DNA of 64,000 nt. Source: Salinirubellus litoreus. Lineage in GTDB: Archaea > Halobacteriota > Halobacteria > Halobacteriales > Haloarculaceae. The DNA lies in NCBI RefSeq assembly GCF_037335815.1, contig NZ_CP147841.1:4216001-4280000 (forward strand). Reading direction: 5' to 3'. Each line of letters opens with the position of its first letter. Positions within the stretch are counted from its first letter, which is position 1. Below, piece after piece: positions 1 to 8,185 of the stretch. The notes below the pieces were generated by a model. It saw only the letters and a list, made by a program, of their open reading frames with translations. It did not search any database and was not told where the DNA came from. A program made the translations under genes and the position numbers.

Positions 1-1308
1 CGGGGACGGGCCGACGTGCCGATCGAACCGGGGAACTACCGGGTACCCGATTTCTCGTCACGAGGGCGGGACGGACGGTCGTTCGAACGGGACGACGGGT
101 ACATGGAGGTCTCGGCACCCGGCGCAGGGGTGCTGTCGACCTGGCCCGGCGGCTACACGGAGCGAACCGGGACCTCCGCGGCGACCCCACACGTCGCCGG
201 GCTCGCAGCCAGGCTCTGGCCGCTGACGAGCGACCGGGACGGCGACGGACACAGACACGAGGACGTCCGGCGCGTGCTCCAGCGACGGGCCCCGGACTTC
301 GACGTGACGGAGGGGGAGTACGCACGCGAGGGCTACGATCCGGCCGCGGGACTCGGACTCCCGCAGATCGAGCCGCCCCGGGCGCGGATCACGCAGTCGC
401 CGTCGACGCCGACCGAGGGGCGGACGGTGAGATTCAGTGGCGCAACATCGACGGCACCGGACAGTACGATCCTGAGCTACGAGTGGGACTTCGACGGCGA
501 CGGGACGATCGACGCCCGCGGCCGGACGGCCACGGTCGTCTTCACCACCCCGGGGCGGCACACCGTGCGGTTGCGGGTGACCGACGCCGACGGCGCGAGC
601 CACACGACCACCCGGACGATCCGGGTGAACGCCGGGCCGACCGCGGCGTTCTCGTCGCGCCCGTCCGTCCCCGTACAGGGTGAGACGGTAGCGTTCGACG
701 CCTCGGCGTCGAGCGATCCGGACGGAGCGATCGTCGCCTACGAGTGGGACTTCGACGGGGACGATGTGCCGGACGCCCGGGGCCGGACGGCCGCACACCC
801 GTTCGAGACGTTCGGCACCCATCCCGTCACCCTTCGTGTGACCGACGAGGACGGCGCGCTCGATACCACCACGCGCTCGGTACTGATCAACGACGTTCCC
901 GCCGTGTCCTACGTCGGGCCGACGGAGATGCCCGCAGGGACGCCCGTGACGCTCACCGCCGCGGTCACCGACGAGGTCGGGTCGATCACGGTGACCTGGG
1001 AGTTCCCCGACGGGATCTCCGCTACCGGAACCGCCGTCACCCACAGCTTCGAACCCGGCCAGCAGGTGGTCACGGTGATCGCCGAAGACGAGTACGGGGC
1101 GCGGACGACGGAGGAGGTCACTCTGACGGTACGGGCGACTCCCACGCCGACCATCGCGCCGACCGAGGAGACGACGGGGCCGCCGGGGACGGACGACCGG
1201 ACGAGGACCGCGACGACGACGGGATCCGGTCCCGGATTCGGCGGGGGCGCGATCGTCGCGTTCGGAGTGCTGGCTCTCCTGGCGGCCCGACGGTCCCCGG
1301 TCGGGTAG
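1..1308 (+). CDS. Subtilisin-like serine protease with PKD domains and PGF-CTERM tail (5' end outside window)
   Basis: C-terminal part of an extracellular S8 (subtilase) protease. The reading frame is open to base 1, so the true start and the catalytic Asp and His lie upstream. The catalytic Ser motif GTSAATPHVAG is present about 55 codons in. Three PKD repeats follow (bases about 370-630, 630-890 and 890-1130), two of them carrying the typical YEWDFDGD core. After a Thr/Pro-rich stretch the protein ends in PGF, a hydrophobic helix and Arg-Arg. This PGF-CTERM tail is recognised by archaeosortase A in haloarchaea, so the mature protease is probably lipid-anchored on the cell surface. The PKD repeats probably act as a stalk or in substrate binding. 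Family assignment is secure; substrate is unknown. Confidence 0.93.
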   Translation, partial: RGRADVPIEPGNYRVPDFSSRGRDGRSFERDDGYMEVSAPGAGVLSTWPGGYTERTGTSAATPHVAGLAARLWPLTSDRDGDGHRHEDVRRVLQRRAPDFDVTEGEYAREGYDPAAGLGLPQIEPPRARITQSPSTPTEGRTVRFSGATSTAPDSTILSYEWDFDGDGTIDARGRTATVVFTTPGRHTVRLRVTDADGASHTTTRTIRVNAGPTAAFSSRPSVPVQGETVAFDASASSDPDGAIVAYEWDFDGDDVPDARGRTAAHPFETFGTHPVTLRVTDEDGALDTTTRSVLINDVPAVSYVGPTEMPAGTPVTLTAAVTDEVGSITVTWEFPDGISATGTAVTHSFEPGQQVVTVIAEDEYGARTTEEVTLTVRATPTPTIAPTEETTGPPGTDDRTRTATTTGSGPGFGGGAIVAFGVLALLAARRSPVG

Positions 1309-1446
1309 GGTGCGGGCACCCGTCCGTACCTACCGGGAACGAGTCACCGACGGATCACCGGGAGCACTCTCGACTGCCGCTCTCGTCACTGGCGATCTAC
1401 CCTGCGAGAGCGTCGGGGTTTTGTCGCTCCTCGTCGATACCCGTCC

Positions 1447-1680
1447 ATGGCCTACGTGGTCGAGATCACCGAGGCGGCGGGCGACGCCAACCCGGCGGTC
1501 GCCGAGTACCGCGCGGAGGTCGGCGAGCGGGTCCGCTTCGAGTCGAAGGCCGACGCGGACGCGCTCGTCGAGAAGTTGAACGACGAGGGGACGGGTACCG
1601 TCCGACTGCGGAGCGTCCACGAGGACCACCCGCTCGAAGAGGGCCAAGACCCGATCGACGGCTACGTGGAAGCGGCCTGA
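1447..1680 (+). CDS. Small conserved haloarchaeal protein, function unknown
   Basis: A 77-residue acidic protein starting MAYVVEITEA. It has no membrane segment, no cysteines and no recognisable catalytic motif; the predicted pattern is a short alpha/beta fold. The ATG is 139 bp after the protease gene, with GTCGATACCC upstream and no clear Shine-Dalgarno site, which fits leaderless or weakly led haloarchaeal translation. Composition (Glu/Asp/Ala/Val rich) is typical of soluble haloarchaeal cytoplasmic proteins. It stands alone: the next gene downstream is a broken one 266 bp away. I do not recognise a function. Confidence 0.7.
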   Translation: MAYVVEITEAAGDANPAVAEYRAEVGERVRFESKADADALVEKLNDEGTGTVRLRSVHEDHPLEEGQDPIDGYVEAA

Positions 1681-1945
1681 TACCGAGCGTCCCCGCCGTT
1701 CCTCGATCCCCCCTCGGCGATCACCCGGTGGGCCCCGTCGGGATAGCTCTGGGCGACAGCGCATGTAACTCCTCGTGGACGAACTCGCCCCGGACCGTGA
1801 CCGACGTGGCCGGCGTGCGAACGGCGTGGCATCGGGCAGGAGCCCGAACGTATGAAGCGGCAACACAGTTCCGGGATGTCGAGTCGGGGTCGGGCGGGTG
1901 GGGCCGGACCTCCAGGTTTATTTCGGGCCAGACGCAGGGTCACAC

Positions 1946-2210
1946 ATTAATATTGGAATTATGACAATTGCGCTCGGTGATGAGTCGCTCCCGGACGCGC
2001 TCGAGTACCTCGCGGGGCTGGGGGTCGACGCGGTCGAACTCGGCTGTGGCGGGTTCGTCGGGGACGCACACCTGTCCCGGGAGGAGTACCTCGACGAGGA
2101 GGAGGCCCAGGGGGAGCTGCTCGAACTCGTCGCGGAGCACGACCTGCGGATCAGCGCGCTCGCGACCCACAACAACCCGCTCCACCCCGACGAGGACCGT
2201 GCCGAGCGCG
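1946..2210 (+). pseudogene. Sugar phosphate isomerase/epimerase, N-terminal fragment
   Basis: The frame reads NIGIMTIALGDESL, then GVDAVELGCGGF and HNNPLHPDEDRAERA, the beginning of an AP-endonuclease-2-fold (TIM barrel) sugar isomerase of the IolE/xylose isomerase-like group. Only about 85 of the usual 270-320 residues remain. The frame then runs into unrelated codons at about 2210, where the C-terminal part of a Gfo/Idh/MocA oxidoreductase begins in another frame. The position where homologues would start carries ATT (1946) rather than ATG; an ATG exists at 1961 but would trim the first beta strand. Such isomerases are commonly encoded next to Gfo/Idh oxidoreductases in sugar or inositol degradation, so an internal deletion between the two is the simplest explanation. 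Confidence 0.8.
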
Positions 2211-2838
2211 CGGCGACCTGGGCGCTCACTCGATCGACCTCGCGGGGTTCCTGATCGGACAGGTGGTCACGAGCGTCTCCGGGCACCTCCGGACGTTCGT
2301 CGACGAGCGGCCCGTGTCCGACGAGGACGACGACGCGGCAGACGAGACGAGCGAGGGGGGAGACGAGCAGGAAGACGGAGGTGACGAGCGCGAGACCCGA
2401 CCGGTCACCGTCGACGACGCGTTCACGGCCCAGGCGGAGTTCGAGGGCGGCGCGATGGGCGTCTTCGAGGCCTCGCGGTTCGCCACCGGCCACAAGAACG
2501 CCAACGTCATCGAGATCAACGGCTCTGAGGGGTCGATCCGGTTCGACCTCGAACGGCTCAACGAACTCGAGGTGCTCGGGGCCGACGACCGGGGGTTCGA
2601 GACGGTGCTCGTCACCGACTCCGAGGAGGACGACCCCTACGTCGACCGCTGGTGGCCCCCGGGCCACGTCCTCGGCTGGGAACACGCGATAATCCACGAG
2701 AACTACGAGTTCCTCTCGGCCGCGGCCGCCGGCGAGCCCCACGAACCGGACTTCGACACGGGGCTGGCCGTCCAGCGGGTCCTCGACGCGATCGAGCGGA
2801 GCCACGAGCGACGGGAGTGGGTCGAACTCCGAGGGTAG
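2211..2838 (+). pseudogene. Gfo/Idh/MocA oxidoreductase, C-terminal fragment
   Basis: From base 2212 the frame reads GDLGAHSIDLAGFLIG, the family's GD-G-H helix, followed by the C-terminal beta-sheet domain (FEGGAMGVFEASRFATGHKN, then INGSEGSIRFDL and the GLAVQRVLDAIERSHERREW end). The N-terminal Rossmann NAD(P)-binding domain and catalytic Lys region, roughly 170 residues, are missing. An acidic insertion of about 30 residues (DEDDDAADETSEGG and following) lies in the C-terminal domain. A GTG at 2263 could start a stub but could not make a working dehydrogenase. It is fused out of frame to the isomerase fragment upstream. Confidence 0.82.
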
Positions 2839-3051
2839 TTCACCCGTCGTGAGTGCCGCCGTATCGTCTTCCGCTCCTCGGGGCTCTCCGGCACCAGTTT
2901 CGAGGGGACGGAGCGGAGTCCCTCGGAGCGGGAGTCGACCCGGGTCTCGACGAGAGGACCTCCGTCCCGGTCGGCGATCAGCCAGGGTTCGAGCCGAGCG
3001 AACGCCCGACCAACCCGAAACTACTTCGGACGCTGACGGGACGGCTTGGGC

Positions 3052-3291
3052 ATGCTCTACCCCCTCCAGCAAGCGCCGATGAGCGCGACCGGAGCGTTCG
3101 ACCCGATCGGGACCGCTGTCGTCCTCCTCGTGACCGTGCTCGGGGCCTACGCCGCCCGCCAGAGCTGGCTGCAGTACCAGCAGGACGTCAGGCTTCGGTG
3201 GGTGATAGCGGGCGGCCTCGGGGTCTCCCTCGCGGTCCTGGGGACGGTGTCGCTACTGCTCGACCTCGCCGCCGTGCTCGGCCTCCTGTAG
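3052..3291 (+). CDS. Small membrane protein, unknown
   Basis: About 79 residues with two hydrophobic segments: one around residues 18-38 (IGTAVVLLVTVLGAYAA) and one at the C terminus (VIAGGLGVSLAVLGTVSLLL). A short charged loop, RQSWLQYQQDVRLRW, joins them. I chose the ATG at 3052 over the TTG two codons upstream. It lies 51 bp before a CPBP protease gene on the same strand and could be cotranscribed with it. No family recognised. Confidence 0.6.
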   Translation: MLYPLQQAPMSATGAFDPIGTAVVLLVTVLGAYAARQSWLQYQQDVRLRWVIAGGLGVSLAVLGTVSLLLDLAAVLGLL

Positions 3292-3342
3292 ACGGATCGA
3301 CGGGGACGAAGCTCCTTTCTCGTCGGCGTGACTGGTTTCGGT

Positions 3343-4152
3343 ATGCCCGCTACCGTACGCGGAGCCTCCTTCGGCCGACGGGTCGGCGCGACGCTCCTCG
3401 CCGGGATCCCGGGCGTCCTCGCCCTCGTCGGGTACATCTACCTCACGACCCCGACGGCGGCCGTCCCGGCCGGCCTGTCGTTGCCCCTCTTCGCCGCACT
3501 CTCCGGGATCAACCCCCTGCTCCTCCTGAGCGTCGCCTGCCTGCTCGGCGCGTACACCGCCCCGCGAGCGGGCCTTCGGTCGTACCTTCTCGACCGCGTG
3601 GCGACGGGCGAGGCAGTCTGGCCGCGACTCCGTGCCGACGTCGGACTCGCCGTGGGCCTCGGCGTTCTCGGTGCGGTCTCGATCGTCGTTCTGGATACCG
3701 TGCTGGCACCGTTCGTCGCACAGGACCTCCCCCAGTCGGCCATCGGCGGTGCGAGACCGACGGTAGTGGACGTCCTCGCGTACGCCCCGGTCCGCTTCCT
3801 CTACGGGGGTGTCACGGAGGAACTCATGCTCCGGTTCGGGCTCATGTCCGCGCTCGTGTTCGGCGGATGGCACGTCACCGGCCGTCCGGGGGAAGGTCCA
3901 CGACCCGGCGTCGTGTGGGCCGCGATCCTGATCTCCGCGGTGCTGTTCGGCGTGGGCCACCTCCCGGCGCTCGCCCAGTCCGTCGATCTCACCCCCGCAC
4001 TGATCGCCCGGACGGTCCTCCTGAACGCCCTCGTGGGCGTCGTCTTCGGGTGGCTCTACTGGCGGCGGAGCCTCGAGGCGGCGATGGTAGCCCACACGAC
4101 GTTCCACGTCCCGCTCGTGGTGCTCTCGCTCGTTCAGGTCGCCCTCCTCTGA
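3343..4152 (+). CDS. CPBP-family intramembrane metalloprotease
   Basis: A polytopic membrane protein of about 269 residues, of the CPBP (CAAX protease and bacteriocin-processing, Abi/Rce1-like) family. Signature motifs are present in order: EELMLRFG (the paired Glu of motif 1), GVGHLP (His of motif 2) and AHTTFH (motif 3), all in the C-terminal half as in the family. About seven hydrophobic segments are visible. The ATG at 3343 is preferred over the GTG at 3328 because of codon context. Haloarchaea carry many CPBP paralogues, and specific substrates are mostly unknown. It is convergent with the acetyltransferase gene downstream. Confidence 0.9.
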   Translation: MPATVRGASFGRRVGATLLAGIPGVLALVGYIYLTTPTAAVPAGLSLPLFAALSGINPLLLLSVACLLGAYTAPRAGLRSYLLDRVATGEAVWPRLRADVGLAVGLGVLGAVSIVVLDTVLAPFVAQDLPQSAIGGARPTVVDVLAYAPVRFLYGGVTEELMLRFGLMSALVFGGWHVTGRPGEGPRPGVVWAAILISAVLFGVGHLPALAQSVDLTPALIARTVLLNALVGVVFGWLYWRRSLEAAMVAHTTFHVPLVVLSLVQVALL

Positions 4153-4261
4153 GCGAAGCGCCTCGTCGTTCCGGTTGACGAGGCCCCGCCGCCGAGCGCG
4201 GCCCCCGTCGTAGCGGATCCGAGTGCCACTATCCCGCCGCCGTGTTCGAGAACGCCAGCGA

Positions 4262-5452
4262 TCAGAACTCCTCGCGCAGGAACACCTCTCCGGGCGGGAA
4301 AGCCGTATTGAGGAGCGTTCGGGTTTCACGGTCGTCCACGGTGAGTTCTCCTGCATCGGCGAGCCCTCCGGCCGTTCGATACCCGACGACCAGTTGTGAG
4401 AGCGCGCCGATCCCGAGCGTCGCGTCCGGCGCGTCGGTGGTCACCTCAACCGACGCCGATCCGCCGTCGACGTCGAGACGAAACGCCTCGTCGTTCCAGT
4501 CCACGATCGAATCATCGACACCGAGGACCAGGGATCCGGCGGCGTGCTCGGGGTACTCGATCCCCTCGAGCACGGATTCGACGTCCACGAGCCGGATCGA
4601 CGCCCCCGGGTGGACGGTCGTCTCGACGGCGGCCGGGTCGTCGACCAGATCGACGAGCGGGTCGTCGACGGGACCGCGAAGGCGGATCCGATCGACCTGC
4701 GACCGGTGAACGGCGAGGAATCGGAGGAGCTGGAGATAGGCCGTCGGATCGCCGAACGCGATCTCACTCACGTCGAGGAGAGCGTCGTCGGACTCGATCG
4801 TGTAGACGAGATACCCCCGAAGCTCCCCGTCCGATTCCCAGCCGTAGACGTGCGGGTCGGCGCCTCGACTTCGGAAGGTACGTTCGCGCCACCACTCCTC
4901 GGTCCGCTCGATCGAGAGCGCGTAAGGAGCGCCGTGGTCGGCGAGCACTCCCGCCAGACGCTCGTACTCGTCGGGATAGAGCCGAACGAACTCCCCGCCA
5001 GTGTGCTCCGTCGTGACCGAGAGCGCCTCGGGTGGGCACTCCCGGACCGCGTACTGATTAGCGAGTTCCCAGCCGTAGCGGTCGTAGAACGGGTAGTCGA
5101 ACGCCCAGAGCGCCGAGAGGGGGACCTCCCGATCGCGATACTCGTCGAGGAACGATTCGATCAGCGTACGGACGTACCCCTTCCGTCGATGCTCGGGCGG
5201 GGTGGCGACGGAGGCGAGACAGCCGATCGGCCGAGTCGTATCGCGGACGGTCGCCCGGAGGAAGTGGTGTCGGCAGATAGCCACGAGTTCGTCACCGTCG
5301 AAGACGCCGCGCTGTTCGCCGACCCGGGCCGGCTCGATCCGGCGGTCGGTGTCGTCGGGGGCGACGTGATCGTCCAGTTGCCGATACGCGTACGACCAGA
5401 GCGCCTCGAACTCGTCGAGCCGCTCCTCGGGGATCGGACGGTACTCTACCAT
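4262..5452 (-). CDS. Eis-like GNAT N-acetyltransferase
   Basis: A 396-residue acetyltransferase with the two-GNAT-domain plus sterol-carrier-like architecture of the Eis family. The acetyl-CoA site is visible near residue 85 as VATPPEHRRKGYVRTLIESF (V-x-x-x-x-x-R-R-x-G). Typical Eis elements follow: LSALWAFDYPFYDRYGWELA, a second GNAT half, and a C-terminal SCP2-like domain ending VFLREEF with a free C-terminal carboxylate, as in the family. Length is normal for Eis (about 400). Substrate in archaea is unknown; bacterial Eis proteins acetylate amines such as aminoglycosides. Convergent with the CPBP gene. Confidence 0.88.
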   Translation of the reverse strand: MVEYRPIPEERLDEFEALWSYAYRQLDDHVAPDDTDRRIEPARVGEQRGVFDGDELVAICRHHFLRATVRDTTRPIGCLASVATPPEHRRKGYVRTLIESFLDEYRDREVPLSALWAFDYPFYDRYGWELANQYAVRECPPEALSVTTEHTGGEFVRLYPDEYERLAGVLADHGAPYALSIERTEEWWRERTFRSRGADPHVYGWESDGELRGYLVYTIESDDALLDVSEIAFGDPTAYLQLLRFLAVHRSQVDRIRLRGPVDDPLVDLVDDPAAVETTVHPGASIRLVDVESVLEGIEYPEHAAGSLVLGVDDSIVDWNDEAFRLDVDGGSASVEVTTDAPDATLGIGALSQLVVGYRTAGGLADAGELTVDDRETRTLLNTAFPPGEVFLREEF

Positions 5453-5666
5453 ACTCCGGAGAACCGCTCATCGCGGCAATAAGGGTAGGGTCCTGGAGGC
5501 TCGATCGTCGGGGACCCGTTCGGCGACACGTCGATCGGGGATCTCGTTTCCTGTCGGTACTGCGGGCGATCGTCCTCATATTTCCGATCGCGTGTCTCCA
5601 CACGTATCGGCTGTGTCGTCCCTGGCGGTTCTCCCGTCTTCCGGTTCCATGCTCCCGTGTCGGCCC

Positions 5667-6311
5667 TCAGAGGGAGTCCACCAGCGCGTCGGCGAGTTTC
5701 TTCTCCGCGCGTCGCAGGTGGTGTTCGGCGGTACGCCGCTCGACGCCGACCGCCGCGGCGATCTCCGCGGTCGTCGTCTCGCGCGGGAGTTCGAAGTAGC
5801 CCCGCTCGTGGGCCGTCCGATACACCTCCCGCTGTCGCGGCGAGAGCGTCGGGAGGAGGGCGTCGGTCGACAGCAGGGGCGTGTCGGCCCTCGGCGTGGC
5901 GAGTTCCCGTTTCGATTCGACCGTCACGGGGTGATCGCTCGCCACGTCACGATAGAGGGCGGTCAGATCCCCGGCGTCGAGGGCCAGCACGCGGACGACC
6001 TTCGAGCCGTTCTCGTATCGCAGGGGCGGAAGCGAGAGGCAGTCGTGGGCCGCGAGGTATCGCTCGATGTACTCCTCGCCGTGCTGTTTCAGGCAGGCGC
6101 TCGTGACGATCAGCCGGTCGTCGCCGTCGGAGATGTGCCGACGGATCCCGACCGCCTCGCGGATGTGGTCGAGCACGAGGTCCTCCTCGTCGCCGGCGAC
6201 GTACAGGAGGTCGCAGTGGTCGTTACACCAGAGTTCGATCCGCGTCGCGCCCGCGGCCGTCGCCCGCTCGTACGGACCCTCCCCGCCGACGTGGAACACT
6301 GCCTCGTACAT
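5667..6311 (-). CDS. HTH_10 (bacterio-opsin-activator-type) transcription regulator next to hut operon
   Basis: A 214-residue regulator. The N-terminal about 150 residues form the unnamed ligand-sensing half common to haloarchaeal Bat-like proteins (MYEAVFHVGGEGPYERATAAG, then IELWCNDHCDLLYVAG). The C-terminal 55 residues are the HTH_10 domain: LSPRQREVYRTAHERGYFE, then EIAAAVGVERRTAEHHLRRAEKKL. It is divergent from hutU with an 86-bp gap, so it is the best candidate for a histidine- or urocanate-responsive regulator of the hut operon. A TATATAAAA element at 6331-6339 lies about 25 bp from its ATG, so its transcript is probably leaderless. The hut connection is inferred from position only. 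Confidence 0.88.
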   Translation of the reverse strand: MYEAVFHVGGEGPYERATAAGATRIELWCNDHCDLLYVAGDEEDLVLDHIREAVGIRRHISDGDDRLIVTSACLKQHGEEYIERYLAAHDCLSLPPLRYENGSKVVRVLALDAGDLTALYRDVASDHPVTVESKRELATPRADTPLLSTDALLPTLSPRQREVYRTAHERGYFELPRETTTAEIAAAVGVERRTAEHHLRRAEKKLADALVDSL

Positions 6312-6330
6312 ACGGTCGCTCGGAGCCGCG

Positions 6331-6339
6331 TATATAAAA
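6331..6339 (-). promoter_or_regulatory. TATA element of the HTH_10 regulator gene
   Basis: TATATAAAA in the 86-bp gap between the divergent HTH_10 gene and hutU. Read on the minus strand (TTTTATATA) its centre is about 25 bp from the regulator's ATG at 6311, the usual archaeal TATA-to-start distance for a leaderless mRNA. Read on the plus strand it would place transcription near 6362, 36 bp before the hutU ATG, so it might serve both directions. Confidence 0.5.
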
Positions 6340-6397
6340 CAATGGCCGCATGGTGAGTCTACGCTCTCCTCTCTGGAGCACCGTGTGATGAGCAGGC

Positions 6398-8185
6398 ATG
6401 GAACAGAAGCAGCCCTCTCCCGAGGACCGCATCGGCGAACCGTCGGCGCAGTGGCGCGAGTATCGGGGCGCGCCGACCGGGACCGACATCGAGTGCCGGG
6501 GCTGGCGACAGGAGGCCGCCCTCCGGATGCTGAACAACAACCTCGACCCCGAGGTTGGCGAGGACCCGGAGAACCTCGTCGTCTACGGCGGGACCGGCCG
6601 GGCCGCGCGGTCGTGGGACGCGTACGACGCCATCATGGCCGAGCTCCGGGAACTGGGTGACACGGAGACGCTGCTCGTCCAGTCGGGCAAGCCCGTGGGA
6701 CGGTTCGAGACCCACGAGATGGCGCCTCGCGTGCTCATCGCGAACTCCAACCTCGTCGGGAAGTGGGACAACTGGGATCACTTCCACGAACTCGAGGCGA
6801 AGGGACTCATCATGTACGGGCAGATGACCGCCGGTTCCTGGGCCTACATCGGCACGCAGGGGATCATCCAGGGGACCTACGAGACGCTCGCTGAAGCCGG
6901 CCGACAGCACTTCGACGGCGGTCTGACGGGGACGATCACCGCGACGGCCGGACTCGGGGGGATGGGCGGGGCACAACCGCTCGCGGTGACGATGAACGGC
7001 GGGTGCTGCATCGCGGCGGAGGTGGACGAGCGGCGTATCGATCGCCGCATCGAGACGGGCTACTGCCAGGAGAAGACCGACGACCTCGACGAGGCGATCG
7101 AGCGGGCCGAAGCCGCCGCTGCGGCCGACGAGGCCTACTCGATCGCGGTTCACACGAACGCCGCCGACATGCTCGAGGGGATGCTCGACCGCGGGTTCGT
7201 CCCGGAGATCGTGACCGACCAGACGAGCGCCCACGACGAGCTCGAAGGGTACTACCCGTCGGGCTACACCGTCGAGGAGGCCGACCGCCTGCGCGAGGAT
7301 GACCCCGACGCCTACGTCGAGGCGAGTCTCGACACGATGGCGCGCCACGTCCGGGCGATCCTCGACCTCCAGGAGGAGGGTGCCGTCGTCTTCGAGTACG
7401 GCAACAACATCCGCGGACAGGTCGAGGACCACCGCGACGTGACCGACGCGTTCGACTTCCCGGGGTTCGTGCCCGCGTACATCCGCCCGCTGTTCTGCGA
7501 GGGGAAGGGCCCGTTCCGGTGGGCCGCGCTCTCCGGGAATCCCGCGGACATCCATCGCACCGACGAGGCCGTCAAGGAACTGTTCCCGGAGAAGGAGGCG
7601 CTCCACCGGTGGATCGACCTCGCACGGGAGCGGGTGCAGTTCCAGGGTCTCCCCTCGCGGGTGTGCTGGCTGGGGTACGAGACGGGCGAGACGCCTCCGG
7701 CGTCTCGAGACGGAGGCGGTGAAACCGCCGGCGGCGAGGAGGCGCTCACCGAGCGGGCCCGGTTCGCGCTCCGCATCAATGAGCTGGTGCGCGACGGGGA
7801 GATCGAGGCACCGATCGTCGTCACGCGCGACCACCTCGACGCCGGCTCGGTCGCCTCGCCGAATCGGGAGACGGAAGCGATGCGGGACGGCTCGGACGCG
7901 GTCGCCGACTGGCCCATCCTCAACGCCCTGCTCAACTGCGCCGCCGGAGCCGACATCGTCAGCGTCCACGACGGGGGCGGAGTCGGCATCGGGAACGCGC
8001 TACACGCGAACAACCACGTCGTCCTCGACGGAACCGACCTGGCGGAGGAGAAGGCCCGTCGGGTGTTCACGACCGACCCCGGGATGGGTGTGATCCGCCA
8101 CGCCGACGCCGGCTACGAGACGGCCATAGAGGCGGCGGACCGATCGGACGTTCCGATTCCGATGCGCGACCGCGAGGGCGAATGA
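6398..8185 (+). CDS. hutU: Urocanate hydratase
   Basis: A 595-residue NAD-dependent urocanase that converts urocanate to imidazolone propionate, step 2 of histidine degradation. Family landmarks are all present: LRMLNNNLDPEVGEDPENL, VYGGTGRAARSWDAYDAI, GQMTAGSWAYIGTQGIIQGT, ETGYCQEKTDDLDEA, VFEYGNNIRGQ, and GGGVGIGNALHANNHVV near the end. Length is slightly above the bacterial norm (about 555-560). The extra residues around position 430-447 (ETGETPPASRDGGGETAGG) are encoded by DNA that forms two perfect hairpins, like an inserted palindromic element kept in frame. First gene of a four-gene operon, overlapping hutG by ATGA. Confidence 0.97.
   Translation: MEQKQPSPEDRIGEPSAQWREYRGAPTGTDIECRGWRQEAALRMLNNNLDPEVGEDPENLVVYGGTGRAARSWDAYDAIMAELRELGDTETLLVQSGKPVGRFETHEMAPRVLIANSNLVGKWDNWDHFHELEAKGLIMYGQMTAGSWAYIGTQGIIQGTYETLAEAGRQHFDGGLTGTITATAGLGGMGGAQPLAVTMNGGCCIAAEVDERRIDRRIETGYCQEKTDDLDEAIERAEAAAAADEAYSIAVHTNAADMLEGMLDRGFVPEIVTDQTSAHDELEGYYPSGYTVEEADRLREDDPDAYVEASLDTMARHVRAILDLQEEGAVVFEYGNNIRGQVEDHRDVTDAFDFPGFVPAYIRPLFCEGKGPFRWAALSGNPADIHRTDEAVKELFPEKEALHRWIDLARERVQFQGLPSRVCWLGYETGETPPASRDGGGETAGGEEALTERARFALRINELVRDGEIEAPIVVTRDHLDAGSVASPNRETEAMRDGSDAVADWPILNALLNCAAGADIVSVHDGGGVGIGNALHANNHVVLDGTDLAEEKARRVFTTDPGMGVIRHADAGYETAIEAADRSDVPIPMRDREGE
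7688..7729 (+). repeat. Pair of perfect hairpins inside hutU
   Basis: GAGACGCC-TCC-GGCGTCTC (7688-7706) is followed after 8 bp by GGCGGT-GAA-ACCGCC (7715-7729). Both are perfect inverted repeats, and both lie in the part of hutU that encodes an insertion absent from typical bacterial urocanases. This looks like a small palindromic element that entered the gene in frame. Copy number elsewhere in the genome cannot be seen from here. Confidence 0.6.

Noticed and set aside
3253..4356. A 367-codon minus-strand frame
   Set aside because: It is the shadow of the CPBP protease gene, whose motifs are clear on the plus strand.
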